Positions 41,694 to 50,741 of a stretch of DNA of 50,741 bases are shown one piece after another; positions within the stretch are counted from its first letter, which is position 1, and every line of letters starts with the position of its first letter. Where the stretch lies: assembly GCA_900551245.1 (NCBI GenBank), contig URVC01000030.1, forward strand, positions 1 to 50,741, in the 5' to 3' direction. A program made the translations under genes and the position numbers. This DNA comes from an uncultured bacterium. Lineage in GTDB: Bacteria > Verrucomicrobiota > Lentisphaeria > Victivallales > Victivallaceae. The notes beneath the pieces are model-generated. The model was not told the DNA's origin and ran no database searches. It worked only from the letters and a program-made list of their open reading frames with translations.

Positions 41694-44216
41694 ATGAACT
41701 TTTACCGCAATGTCGTCTCGCACACCTGTGAAAACGGGATGCGTATTTTCGTCCTGCCCCGCCCCGGCCACTCGGTCGAAGTGGAGTGTTTCGTCAAAAC
41801 CGGCAGCATTCACGAAGGCAGATACCTCGGCTCCGGTCTTTCGCATTTTCTGGAGCACATGCTCTTTCAGGGCTGCCGCAACTATCCCGGCACCTCGGCG
41901 GCGGACACCATCGACCGCCTCGGCGGTTCGGTCAACGCCTACACCAGCTTCGACCACACCGCCTACCACGCCCAGCTCGCCGGAATCCATCTGGAAACCG
42001 CGATCGACGTGCTCGCCTCCATGGTCCGTTATCCGGAGTTCCCCGCCGAACGGTTCGCCGCGGAGCGTGAAGTGATTCTGCGCGAACAGGAGCTCGGCGC
42101 CGACAGCCCGGACCGCCGGCTCTTCGAAACCCTCAACGCGGAGGTGTTCAAGGTCCACCCGGTCCGCATTCCGATCATCGGGTTTCGCCACCTGATCGCC
42201 GAAGTCACCCGCGAACGGGCGGAAGAGTACTGGCAGCACCGCTACACCCCCGGGCGCATCTTCTGGGTGGTCGTCGGAGACGCCTCCCCCGAGCGGGTCG
42301 TCGAAGCGCTGGAACACCGCCTCGGCGACTGGCAGGACGCCTTCCCCGGAGAAACCGCCCTGCCCGCAGAACCGGAGCAGTGCGCCGCACGCAGCGCCGA
42401 ATTCCGCTTTGCCGACCCGCTCGCACGGCTCGCGGCGGGACTTCGCACGCCGCCCATCTCCCACCGCGACATTCCGGCGCTCGACGTGCTCGCCGGAATC
42501 CTCGGCATGGGGGAAGGTTCCCGGCTGGTGCGCATTCTGGAGCGGGAAAAGGAGCTGGCCGTCGATCTGCGCGCCTTCTGCTACTCCCAGCCGTTCGGCG
42601 GAATCCTCGGAATCACCGCCGCCGCCTCCCCCGCCAGGCTTGACCGGCTGGAGAGCGCGCTCCGCCGGGAGCTGGACGCCATCCGTTCCGGCGGCATCAC
42701 CGCCGCGGAAGCCCGGCGCGAAAAGCGTCAGCAGTTCGCCGAGCACCTTCGTCAACTGCGCAGTCTGCGCGATATCGCCGCCAACATCGGCGGCGGCGTG
42801 GTCGCCTGCGACTCCCCCGACCTCAGCGACAGCTATCTGGAGAAACTGGAGGCACTCACCGTGGAGGAGATCCATCAGGCGGCGGCGACCTATCTTACGC
42901 CGGAACTCTTCTCGTTCGTCCGCCAGCGTCCTGTGGATGCCCGGCCGCGCCGGACAACCACGGCCGACCGGCGACGCCTCGCGCCGATCGCCGGAGAATG
43001 GAAGAACGGCGTGCGGCTGGTGACGATTCCCGACCGGGAACTGCCGCTGACCGATTTCGCCCTCTCCCTGCCGGGCGGCACCATTTTCGAAACGGAGAAG
43101 GCGGGGGGGATTTCCGCCCTCGCCGCCGATCTGCTGACCGCCGGAACCCGCCGCCGGAGCGAAAACGATCTGCTCAACAAACTGGACGAATGTGGCGCGA
43201 CGCTCAACGTCAATACCGGATTGAACTCCTTCATTCTCGAATTGAATGCGCCGCGGCGGCAGTTCCCGACCGCGCTGCGTCTGGTGCGGGAGATGCTGTG
43301 CGAGCCCGCCTTCGGCGCCGCGGAACTGGAGCGGGAGCGGAAGAACCGACTCGAACTGATGCGAAGCCGCGCCCAGTCGCCCCGGGCGACGGCCCAGGAC
43401 CTCGCCCGCAAACTGCTCTTCGGGCGCCATCCCTACGGCTGGGGCGTCAACGGAACTCCGGAACAGCTTCAATCGATCTCGCGCGATGAGATCATGGAAT
43501 TCCACCGCTCGCTGTGGCGGCCGTCTCAGGTGATCTGCGGCATCGGCGGCGACTGCACCGAAGCGCAGGCGCGGGAGTGGAGCGAAATGGTGCTCGACGG
43601 CATCGACTGGCTTCCCGGCAGGCAGCCATTGCCGAAGCCTCCGGAATTTCCGCAACAGAGCGTGGTGCAGGAGATTCCGCTCGACCGGAGCCAGACCGCG
43701 CTGGTCCACGCCATCCCCGGTCCTGCCCTCGTCGACGGAATCTATGACAGCTTCAGGATCTTTCACCACGCCGAAAACGGCCTCTCCTCGCGGCTCTTCA
43801 AACTGGTCCGGGAGAAAAACGCCCTCGCCTACACGACCGGAATGCGGCTCGCCGGAGGATTTCATCCCGGCTGGCTGCTCTTTCACGCGGTGACCACGGC
43901 GGAACAGGCGAAACGGGCCGAACAGCTCATCGCCGACGAGATTCTCCGGCTCGCCGCCGAAGGCATTCCCCCGGAGGAGTTCGACGCGGCGCGCGAATGC
44001 GCCGCCTTCGCTGCCGCACAGGCGGCGGAGTCGGTCAACGCCGCACTCCCCGCCACCCTGCTTGCCATGCACTATTCGCAGGAGCCGGAAACCGTCTGGA
44101 ACAACGAAGCGGCCCTCCGCGCCCTCACCCGGGAGGAGGTGAACCGGAATATCGCCCCCTGCCTAGCGGCCCCGGCCGCCGTCACCGTTTTTGCCGGAAG
44201 AACCATTTCATCATAA
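41694..44216 (+). CDS. M16-family zinc metallopeptidase (pitrilysin/insulinase-type)
   Basis: An 840-residue protein starting at the ATG at 41694 (CGGAGAA 5-8 nt upstream). The open frame extends far upstream (to 40146), but that part is antisense to the MoxR gene and is not protein-like. The catalytic half has the inverted zinc motif HFLEH (51-55) with the downstream Glu in AEREVILREQE. The second half (from about 435) is the non-catalytic M16 partner domain with no HxxEH. No signal peptide is seen, so it may act in the cytoplasm or be exported another way. It is followed 18 bases later by an isochorismatase-family gene. Confidence 0.88.
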   Translation: MNFYRNVVSHTCENGMRIFVLPRPGHSVEVECFVKTGSIHEGRYLGSGLSHFLEHMLFQGCRNYPGTSAADTIDRLGGSVNAYTSFDHTAYHAQLAGIHLETAIDVLASMVRYPEFPAERFAAEREVILREQELGADSPDRRLFETLNAEVFKVHPVRIPIIGFRHLIAEVTRERAEEYWQHRYTPGRIFWVVVGDASPERVVEALEHRLGDWQDAFPGETALPAEPEQCAARSAEFRFADPLARLAAGLRTPPISHRDIPALDVLAGILGMGEGSRLVRILEREKELAVDLRAFCYSQPFGGILGITAAASPARLDRLESALRRELDAIRSGGITAAEARREKRQQFAEHLRQLRSLRDIAANIGGGVVACDSPDLSDSYLEKLEALTVEEIHQAAATYLTPELFSFVRQRPVDARPRRTTTADRRRLAPIAGEWKNGVRLVTIPDRELPLTDFALSLPGGTIFETEKAGGISALAADLLTAGTRRRSENDLLNKLDECGATLNVNTGLNSFILELNAPRRQFPTALRLVREMLCEPAFGAAELERERKNRLELMRSRAQSPRATAQDLARKLLFGRHPYGWGVNGTPEQLQSISRDEIMEFHRSLWRPSQVICGIGGDCTEAQAREWSEMVLDGIDWLPGRQPLPKPPEFPQQSVVQEIPLDRSQTALVHAIPGPALVDGIYDSFRIFHHAENGLSSRLFKLVREKNALAYTTGMRLAGGFHPGWLLFHAVTTAEQAKRAEQLIADEILRLAAEGIPPEEFDAARECAAFAAAQAAESVNAALPATLLAMHYSQEPETVWNNEAALRALTREEVNRNIAPCLAAPAAVTVFAGRTISS

Positions 44217-44234
44217 CCAGAGGAGAGAGTCCCC

Positions 44235-44783
44235 ATGGAAATTCCGAATGTCGAAAGCAGTGTCCTCGTTCTGATCGATTTTCAGGAGAGACTGGTCCCG
44301 GTCATGGATCACTTCGATGCGACGCTCTCGCGGGCGCGCCTCCTGCTCGACGGAGCGGCCGCGCTCGGGCTCGATGTGATCGTCACCGAGCAGTATCCCC
44401 GCGGACTGGGAGCCACGATTCCGGAAATCGCCGAACATCTGCCGATGACCACGCCGATCCTCTCCAAGACCTCGTTTTCGGTCTTCGGCGAACCGGCCTT
44501 CCGCACCGCGCTGGAATCCAAATACCGCAAAACGGTCGTCATCGCCGGAATTGAAACCCATGTCTGCGTGCTTCAGAGTGTCTTCGACGCCCTGAACGCC
44601 GGTTATCAGGTGATCCTCGCCGAAGACGCGGTCACCAGCCGGAAGCCCGGCGACCGCGCCGCCGCGCTTGCCGCCGCCCGGCATGCGGGCGCCTGCGTGC
44701 TCTCGGCGGAGGCGATTCTCTTCTGGCTGCTGCGCGATGCCTCGCATCCGGCATTCAAGGCGATTTCACGGCTGGTTCGCTGA
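44235..44783 (+). CDS. isochorismatase-family cysteine hydrolase
   Basis: A 182-residue hydrolase with the Asp-Lys-Cys triad: LIDFQERL (Asp15), SKTSFSVF (Lys78) and ETHVCVLQS (Cys111). It resembles YcaC/nicotinamidase-like members rather than true isochorismatases, so the substrate is open. AGAGGAGAG precedes the ATG. It follows the M16 gene and its 3' end overlaps the convergent glycosidase gene by 18 bases. Confidence 0.88.
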   Translation: MEIPNVESSVLVLIDFQERLVPVMDHFDATLSRARLLLDGAAALGLDVIVTEQYPRGLGATIPEIAEHLPMTTPILSKTSFSVFGEPAFRTALESKYRKTVVIAGIETHVCVLQSVFDALNAGYQVILAEDAVTSRKPGDRAAALAAARHAGACVLSAEAILFWLLRDASHPAFKAISRLVR

Positions 44784-46656
44784 ACCGCCGGCACTCGGAG
44801 CGGCGCCCTCCCCCGGGAGCCCTTCCCCGGCGGTGAGGGTGAAATCGCCGGCGCCAATCCGGATTCCGCCGAGGACCGCCTCCCTTGCACCATAGTTCAC
44901 CAGCAGGCGGAAGCCATTGGAGAAGATGGTCTCGGTCAGGCTGTCCGCCCGTTCCGCATAGCCGGCGATCCGGGCGAAGCGGACCGGTTCGAGGCGGCGG
45001 ACGTCGTCGGTGATCCTCCGGATGAGCGCCACATTTTCGGCCAGCGTCTTCCGGTCGAATTTCAGATCCTTCTTCGGGTCCTGCCCGGCGGCGGCGGTCT
45101 GGGACGGCGTGAAGATGTAGTGCCAGTAGATGGTCGGCAGTCCTCCGAACGCCAGATTGCGAAGGTAGATCGGCTCCCCCGGCCTGGAGTTGATTGCGCC
45201 GCGGTAGGTGTTGTAGAGCACCGAACCGTGCCACACCATCGAATAGAGAGGAATTTCCTCGTCGCACCATGCCGGCATCTCCGGCGTGTCGACCAGATCG
45301 TAGACCCGATCCAGTTCCGGGAAGGCCCAGTCCTGCCCCCCCCTCCGACATGGAACCGCCGAAGGTATCGTGCGAGAGCTGAAAGATCTTCTTGCGCCAG
45401 AGCGCGCACTCCCGGCGGCTCAATGGATGCGCCGGAGAATAGCACTTCTCCAGCGGCCAGACGGAGAGAACGTCGGTAAAATAGATGCCGTCGATTCCCA
45501 ACTTCTTCGTCTTCGACATGTTCCGCATGGCGTTCTCTGTGGCGCAACGCGGGCAGACGATGTAGGATTGCCCGCCGCCCCAGACGCCGGAGAGGGCGGG
45601 CAGCTGATCTGCGGTCCGGCTGACATCTTCCCAGCGGAATGAATCCGCAATCGTATAGCTGTCGAAGTAGTTGTCGTGCAGTCCGATCCGGTAGCCGAGC
45701 TCCCGGCAGTGCCGGATGGTGCGGCGCAGCTCAGTTTCGCCGCCGAGCCGCTCTTCGACCGGAAAGAGCTGCGGGTACGCCCCGTCATGGCCGCCATAGT
45801 TCCAGCCGACGAGACAGCAGTCCAGCGGACCGACCTCCTGACGGCGGCACTCTTCGAGCACGGTGCGAACGTCGGCGAAGGTCATGAAACAGTTGAGTTT
45901 CGGCTGATGTTCCGGAGTCTGTTCGAGAATCGGCGACGGCATCTCCTTGCAGGCGAGACGCATCCGCATGATGATCGCGCGGCTGCTGTATTCGAGCAGC
46001 GGATTGACGGCGGCCTTTTCCGCCAGAGTGGGAACCGCATGGCGGCAGCGCATGAATTCGTAATAGCTTTGAGCGACGGCGGGATATCCCCCCTCCAGCT
46101 CCCGCAGTTGAACTGTGATTTCGTCGCGAAGCGGAGCGTCGCCGGCGCGGTCACGGATGCAGAACACGGGGGCGACGGCGTACTGCCGCCGTTTTCCCCA
46201 GCAAGTCCGCAGTCGCAGCAGCATGTCGAACCTGCCGCCGTCGATGATGAGCGCGCGGGAGCGGACACCGTCGGTCACCCCGCAGAGGGTCATCAATCCC
46301 GCCGCCCCCCACGGGAAGAAACAGCCGATGCGCTCCTCCTTTTCCGGATGGTTCCGCAGGTGGACCAGAGCGCCGCACCCCTGCGGCAGAATCAGAGATT
46401 TGTTCTCCCCCTCATATCCGGCAATCAGTTCCGGCCAGAGGACCAGTTCCTGCACTCTGGTTTTGCCGCTCTCATAGAGTTCGTCAAGCGGCAGAGACAG
46501 AGTCCCGTCGGCGGAAATCCGATAGGACAATCGAATTCCCAGCTCCCGGGAGATGAGCTGCCGTTCCGAGATTTCCCAGCCGTGCCCTGCATCGATTGCG
46601 GAGCAACACACCTTTCCATATTGATCGAACCAGCTGATTTCACCAGAAAAAAACAT
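44766..46656 (-). pseudogene. glycoside-hydrolase-like (DUF5696/GH101-like) gene, frameshifted at a poly-G run
   Basis: From the ATG at 46656 (AAGGGGG 3 nt upstream) the frame encodes an N-terminal beta-sandwich (about 1-220) and a TIM-barrel-like domain with CLVGWNYGGHDGAYP, YRIGLHDNYFD and GIDGIYFTDVL, like DUF5696/GH101-related hydrolases. At a run of eight G (coding strand, 45343-45336) it leaves the frame; deleting one G joins GGSMSEGGQDWAFPELDRVY to MPAWCDEEIPLYS and the rest of the barrel plus a C-terminal beta domain, ending at 44766. The continuing frame as read gives a tail (to 44755) with no protein-like pattern. Expected intact length is about 630 residues. No signal peptide is seen. 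Confidence 0.7.
45336..45343. repeat. run of eight C (G on the coding strand) at the frameshift
   Basis: Eight identical bases lie exactly where the two frames of the hydrolase gene meet; seven would restore one continuous frame. Such runs change length by slipped-strand replication and are also a usual place for sequencing errors. Confidence 0.85.
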
Positions 46657-46717
46657 CGACATCCCCCTTGCCTAAAAATCCCAAGAAACACTATTACAGT
46701 TATATCATTCTTTCTTC

Positions 46718-46746
46718 ACTATACACAGCATTTCCGGCAAAGTCAA
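46718..46746 (-). promoter_or_regulatory. sigma70-type promoter of the hydrolase-like gene
   Basis: On the - strand TTGACT (46746-46741), 17 bases, TATAGT (46723-46718). It points at the gene starting at 46656. The rest of the 46663-46895 gap shows nothing else I can support. Confidence 0.7.
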
Positions 46747-46895
46747 GCAGAAAAAAGAAAATGACGAGAAGAAACACAGGAAAAGTTCGGAGCCGAATAC
46801 GATTCCGGTGTCATCCCGCAGCCGGACACGGATGAAACATCCTGCTTGGCCGCAGCGCTCTGACCGCCATCATCATAAGCCGGCTCTCTCCGCTG

Positions 46896-49800
46896 TTACA
46901 GAGTGTTCGGAGCTGCGCCTACTGAAGGCATAGTAATTTCAATTAATCTGATTTCAAAAGGACCAAGCGTAATTTCCTGACTCAATGAATATTCCGTATT
47001 GTTCCAGAGATCCTTTCCTGAAATTCGAACCGGAACCTGACCATTCTGTAGGCGAAGATGTTGTGTTTTTTCCTTCAGGTTGACAATCGACAGATATTCC
47101 ATTCTTCCCCCCGGGGCAATGAGCCGACGACATTCGACGACACCAGAGGGATTGCCATCACACCAGGCCACGGGGCCAGGCATGAATGCCACGTATTCTC
47201 TCCAGTCAGGGAGCGTGATGATCTGTCCCCTGCCGCAATGAAAAATGCCGGTACATTTCAATGCGTTGCTAAATTCAGCCGGCAAAGCGACAGGAACACC
47301 GCGATAGTCGGTCCATGTGCCGGGCCTCCGCAACCAGAGAGTTCCTCCGGCGGCAACCCACTCTGCCAGCCTTCCTGCGATTTGCGGCGGAATATGACGG
47401 ATCGAACCCGCGGCAATAAGTTTAATCCCGTTCAGTAACTCCGGTGTAAGTTTCTGCGGATACAAGAAACGAACACCGTCAGGATTGATCCTGAGTCGAT
47501 CGTAGACCGCCAGAAGTTCCGACAAATATGTTTTCCCTTGCAGAAGGTGATCGTTTTTGTCGTAATAAAGTCGCACCGCACCACCGTCAAGTTGTTGAAA
47601 CCGAACAAGGGTGGGATAGAGCATGCGCAACTTTAGAGAAGTTCGGCCTATCGCATTCAGGGCTGTCGGATAGCGTGAAAAAGACTCTACGTGACCATAT
47701 CCCCTGCTCTCCCACTCCGCGCGCTGGCCGCGCCAGATATTTCCCGACTGCACACCACGACTGACTCCCTGAAACATCCGCATGGCAAGAAACGGCGCAC
47801 AGGATGTGTACTCCGCCCGGATAAAGTGCCACTCATGATTGGTGATGGGAAGTTCGGGAAAAAGAGATCGCAGATGGTCCAGCCATGGCTCGTTGGCAGA
47901 GTCAGAACCGGCAACATTCTGTCCAGCAGCAATATTATCTGCTTCGTCAAGCATTTCGTAGCCGAAATTTCCCATCAACTTGACCCAGATCTGTCTGTCA
48001 GGAAACTTCTGAAGCAGCTCTTCTTTCAGAAATTCGTAGAAAAGACTGACAGTATGACTCAAATATTCCGCCCAGTCCACACGGGCCTGCAGCGGAGCCT
48101 GCGGAGAGAAGACCTCACGGAGTCTCACATGATTGACTGCGGCATACCGTGTTCCCCATGCCCGATTCAACGCCTCGACGGAAACATATTTCTCCGAGAG
48201 CTGATGGATGAAATCCTGCTCAAACTCTTTGGCAGCGGATTTGACCGAATAACCGGGTTCATTGGCAGTCCCTAAACTGACAAGATGCGGATTCCCATGC
48301 AGAAACGGCATCAGATTACGATACATGCGGCGAAATGCTGTTTTTGCTTCCGGCGCCAAAACGTTCCAGTCGAAATTATTGTGTCCGGAAAAGGCACTGC
48401 GCGCATTTCGAAGATCACCGGGAATATGCTTGCAATAGTGCGAAGAGAGCAGCAGATTCGCAGCCAGTCCGTTGGCGCGACAACGCTCCAGATACCAAGT
48501 TAGTCGTTCCGCCTCCCCCCGGAATAATCGTGGAGGACCGTAAATCAGATCGGGCAACGTTTTCAACTCCTGCTCTTTGGCTGCATCAAAATTCAGCCAA
48601 CGATCCATATCAGTTTCCACCACCAGAGAATTGAAACCGAGCCTGGCTGCATATTCGCTCCAGTTGAGAGCTGGCATTCCAGTCAACGGTCCGATGAACA
48701 AGAGCGGCTGACCATGCTGGGTAATTACACCGTTTTGAACCACGAGAGGAAATGCAGGATCATAAACCGGGAGCGGCGGTTCACGAAATTTCCCGGCACA
48801 ATATGCAGTCAGTTCTTCAGTGACGTCATCGAGCAAACACGCCACCTCCGCCAACTCCGAGAGGGCAATGCTATACTTTTTTTGTCGGTTGAAATCATCG
48901 GGGATGAAGTGTTTCAAAAACAACTCAGCCGTGGTCAGCGTCACATCGGGCAGGCGAGTAAAAATCCCGGCTTGTCGCAATCCGTTCCGCTGTCGACTCA
49001 ACGCATTGAGCCGCGTCAGAAGACGGTCACGCTCCCGATTCATGTCAGTGGAGGAAAAAAGCTCCAGTGGCATTGTTTCAGCTCCCCGGGCGATAATCTC
49101 TCCGGTTGGTTTTCGCAGAATGATCTCCATCCCGTATTTTCCCGACGGAAGGAGCCGGGCAAAACGAGGGATCCGAATACGGAGTTCCGAACAAGGAACC
49201 TCAAGTTGAATTTTCTTCATCAAAATTTTCTTGCCGCACCGCAGTTCCAGAACTGCTTCGACAGCATGACGAACCGCCAGTTCGAGATTAAATTGCAAAT
49301 CAACGTCGTCAGCCATTTCCAGCGGATTCGGATTCATCAGAAAACCATTATCAAGCGGATCTTTTGTTATCATCTGCGTGGACCATACCGCCGTGGCAGG
49401 ATGCGGAGCAGGCAGGAAACGAATTGCTCCGATAATCATTGAAAACTCCCGTTGATGCGGAACAGCGTCACCACGGGCGTTAAAATCGAAACGCAGACTG
49501 TCCACTGATCTGCGGCTTTTTTTGATTGGAATCCGAACTGTATGCCAGCGCTCAGGCTCCAGCCCCTTTACGATATCCGACCATGAGCAAGGAAGCTGGC
49601 CGAATCCCTTCGACGTACCGAAACGGGCGACTACTCCGAAAGGAAATTTCTGCAGCGGATAGATATCAAATTCAATTTCGTCCGCACCAACGATACTCAA
49701 TTCCGGCGAAAGCGCGGCCTGCCAGGCAACCCAACCGGGGGCCCGGGGATTTTTCCGGTCAATTTTCACTGAAAACATCAAGGCTTTTCTGCCGGGGCGT

Positions 49801-50021
49801 CCCGGCGCGTCGACTTCAGTAACACGCAGCCGATGTCCGCCAGTACTACCGATCCGCGCCCAGTCAGCGGCCCGCCCAGGCTTGAGCAAGTATTCCGGAT
49901 AGACCTGCTTCCCGTATAGATAATCGGCCTTCTCTTTGCGCTGAACCTCCACCGTCCATTCAGCAGAAGAAACTATCCCGGACAATATAATAATTGCAGT
50001 GGCAAATCTGATGAGATGCAT
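46896..50021 (-). CDS. secreted clan GH-A glycoside hydrolase (GH42-like)
   Basis: A 1041-residue protein from the ATG at 50021 (AAGGAA 9 nt upstream); the signal peptide is MHLIRFATAIIILSGIVSSA. Residues about 20-250 are a jelly-roll, followed by a second beta domain and a helical linker (about 330-420). The catalytic barrel has LGFNSLVVETDMDRW, an acid/base candidate in GTANEPGYS (Glu about 588) and a nucleophile candidate in TNHEWHF (Glu about 730), the clan GH-A pattern seen in GH42/GH-A beta-galactosidase-like enzymes. A trimerisation-like domain (VRFLYPQKLTPELL ... GRLAEWVAAGGTLWL) and a C-terminal beta domain follow. Substrate unknown. It follows a pseudopilin gene in the same direction. 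Confidence 0.75.
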   Translation of the reverse strand: MHLIRFATAIIILSGIVSSAEWTVEVQRKEKADYLYGKQVYPEYLLKPGRAADWARIGSTGGHRLRVTEVDAPGRPGRKALMFSVKIDRKNPRAPGWVAWQAALSPELSIVGADEIEFDIYPLQKFPFGVVARFGTSKGFGQLPCSWSDIVKGLEPERWHTVRIPIKKSRRSVDSLRFDFNARGDAVPHQREFSMIIGAIRFLPAPHPATAVWSTQMITKDPLDNGFLMNPNPLEMADDVDLQFNLELAVRHAVEAVLELRCGKKILMKKIQLEVPCSELRIRIPRFARLLPSGKYGMEIILRKPTGEIIARGAETMPLELFSSTDMNRERDRLLTRLNALSRQRNGLRQAGIFTRLPDVTLTTAELFLKHFIPDDFNRQKKYSIALSELAEVACLLDDVTEELTAYCAGKFREPPLPVYDPAFPLVVQNGVITQHGQPLLFIGPLTGMPALNWSEYAARLGFNSLVVETDMDRWLNFDAAKEQELKTLPDLIYGPPRLFRGEAERLTWYLERCRANGLAANLLLSSHYCKHIPGDLRNARSAFSGHNNFDWNVLAPEAKTAFRRMYRNLMPFLHGNPHLVSLGTANEPGYSVKSAAKEFEQDFIHQLSEKYVSVEALNRAWGTRYAAVNHVRLREVFSPQAPLQARVDWAEYLSHTVSLFYEFLKEELLQKFPDRQIWVKLMGNFGYEMLDEADNIAAGQNVAGSDSANEPWLDHLRSLFPELPITNHEWHFIRAEYTSCAPFLAMRMFQGVSRGVQSGNIWRGQRAEWESRGYGHVESFSRYPTALNAIGRTSLKLRMLYPTLVRFQQLDGGAVRLYYDKNDHLLQGKTYLSELLAVYDRLRINPDGVRFLYPQKLTPELLNGIKLIAAGSIRHIPPQIAGRLAEWVAAGGTLWLRRPGTWTDYRGVPVALPAEFSNALKCTGIFHCGRGQIITLPDWREYVAFMPGPVAWCDGNPSGVVECRRLIAPGGRMEYLSIVNLKEKTQHLRLQNGQVPVRISGKDLWNNTEYSLSQEITLGPFEIRLIEITMPSVGAAPNTL

Positions 50022-50040
50022 GAAACAGGTTCCTTCTTTT

Positions 50041-50729
50041 TCAATATCCACACGAGGAAAGACGTTCCAGAATTGTTTTTGCATTGGGAAATGATGTATT
50101 TTTCCCTTCGGCAATCAGAGTGGCGAGCGTTCCGAGTGCACTGCCGCCGATGGAACTGGAACCATTCCGATAGACGGCAATATGCCCATCGGCGAACGTA
50201 ACATTCCACTGCAAGCCATGCGGCATGCTGTAACGTTGAGAATCAGTCGCAATATCGTACACAATCGCCAGTTTCTTTGTTTGCATACGGCCAAGACGGG
50301 GTCGAAAACACCATTTAGAGTTATCCCAGACCGGCAGACTGTCATATCCTGCACTGCGATTTGAGGTTGTGGGCAGATCTCTCACGGAGTCATAGGTACG
50401 AACCTTTTGAGCTGGACAGTAAAGTACAGCTTCATTAAGATACCTTTCGATCAATAGCCCTAGATTCGTGTAAGATTTTTTGTTGCTGGAATTGCCACGA
50501 TGGGTATATCGACTGTTGGCTGGAGTTGCACTGAGTTCCGAGTTCGGCATGTATTCGGCATTGTCTCCAGCATAAGCATGAATACCAACTGCTATCTGTT
50601 TGAGATTACTTTTACATTTGGTCATAATAACTTTATCACGGGCACTGTTCAAAGCAGGAAGTAACAGAGCCGCAAGAATGGCGATAATCGCTATTATATT
50701 GACCTCAAAAAGCTGATTTCTTAGGTCAT
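50041..50729 (-). pseudogene. pseudopilin with damaged N terminus
   Basis: The body is a clear prepilin-type protein: AIIAILAALLLPALNSARD, CKSNLKQIAVGIHAY, and the C-terminal H-x-DG block MPHGLQWNVTFADGHIAVY. But the N-terminal helix reads QLFEVNIIAIIAIL, lacking the three residues (TLI) expected between F and E, and the frame has a TAA at 50731-50733 with no start codon after it; the nearby ATG at 50729 is in another frame and stops after two codons. The first in-frame start is a TTG at 50652 inside the helix. The gene is therefore probably non-functional, or the sequence at the window edge is imperfect. Confidence 0.55.
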
Positions 50730-50741
50730 TTTATGCCAATA

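Noticed and set aside
41601..44072. Leftward 823-codon frame opposite the M16 gene
   Set aside because: Antisense shadow of a gene with clear catalytic motifs; composition is Arg/Gly/Glu-rich without domains.

Overview
The window looks like a Lentisphaerota (Victivallis-type, probably gut-associated) chromosome. The basis is family-level: prepilin-like proteins with an FTLIELLIVIAIIAIL helix but no preceding glycine, an LpxC gene joined to a two-domain FabZ gene, very large secreted glycan-active proteins, and a GC-rich backbone. No 16S gene or other marker is present, so the assignment is inference.

Region 1 (1-24.1 kb) is an integrated mobile element. It ends at a tyrosine recombinase (22671-23981) lying against the 3' end of a tRNA-Asn(GTT) gene (24097-24171). 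Next to the integrase are an AAA/RecA-type helicase, an AlpA-like excisionase/HTH protein and a YagK/YfjJ (Gp2-like) protein: a replication/excision module. The left end is outside the window; the first gene is a truncated DUF932 phage/plasmid-type gene. The cargo is (a) a set of small zinc-ribbon and cysteine-rich genes, several of them decayed; (b) a three-gene operon with two dynamin-like GTPases and a coiled-coil partner (3516-7557), resembling LeoA/LeoBC (Eleos-type) pairs; (c) a tightly overlapped operon (8488-16484) with a two-G-domain GTPase, an atypical protein kinase, a TerY-like VWA protein, a PP2C phosphatase, a SprT-like metalloprotease, a zinc ribbon, a helical-repeat protein and an LprI-like membrane protein; and (d) a divergent WYL-domain regulator (16696-17682). 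A dyad of the form TATGACA-N5-TGTCATA lies at the same distance (22 nt) before a -10-like hexamer in front of (c), in front of the GTPase gene inside (c), and in front of (b). I infer one WYL-controlled regulon joining a TerY-P-type phosphorylation triad and a dynamin pair, with phage defence or envelope-stress response as the likeliest role. This is the part most likely to be undescribed.

Region 2 (24.2-36.3 kb) is backbone: FMN-riboswitch-controlled ribB; a GntR regulator, a pseudopilin and a 1586-residue secreted protein; a CoA-transferase; tandem-FabZ and LpxC; and divergent miaA.

Region 3 (36.3-44.8 kb) has a leftward FHA-MoxR / DUF58 / transglutaminase operon, then a rightward M16 peptidase and an isochorismatase-family hydrolase.

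Region 4 (44.8-50.7 kb) has two leftward glycoside-hydrolase-like genes, the first broken at a run of eight G (coding strand), and a damaged pseudopilin gene at the right edge.

Many short genes in region 1 carry single-base lesions while the long genes beside them are open. That suggests decay of cargo, but consensus errors in a draft assembly cannot be excluded from sequence alone.
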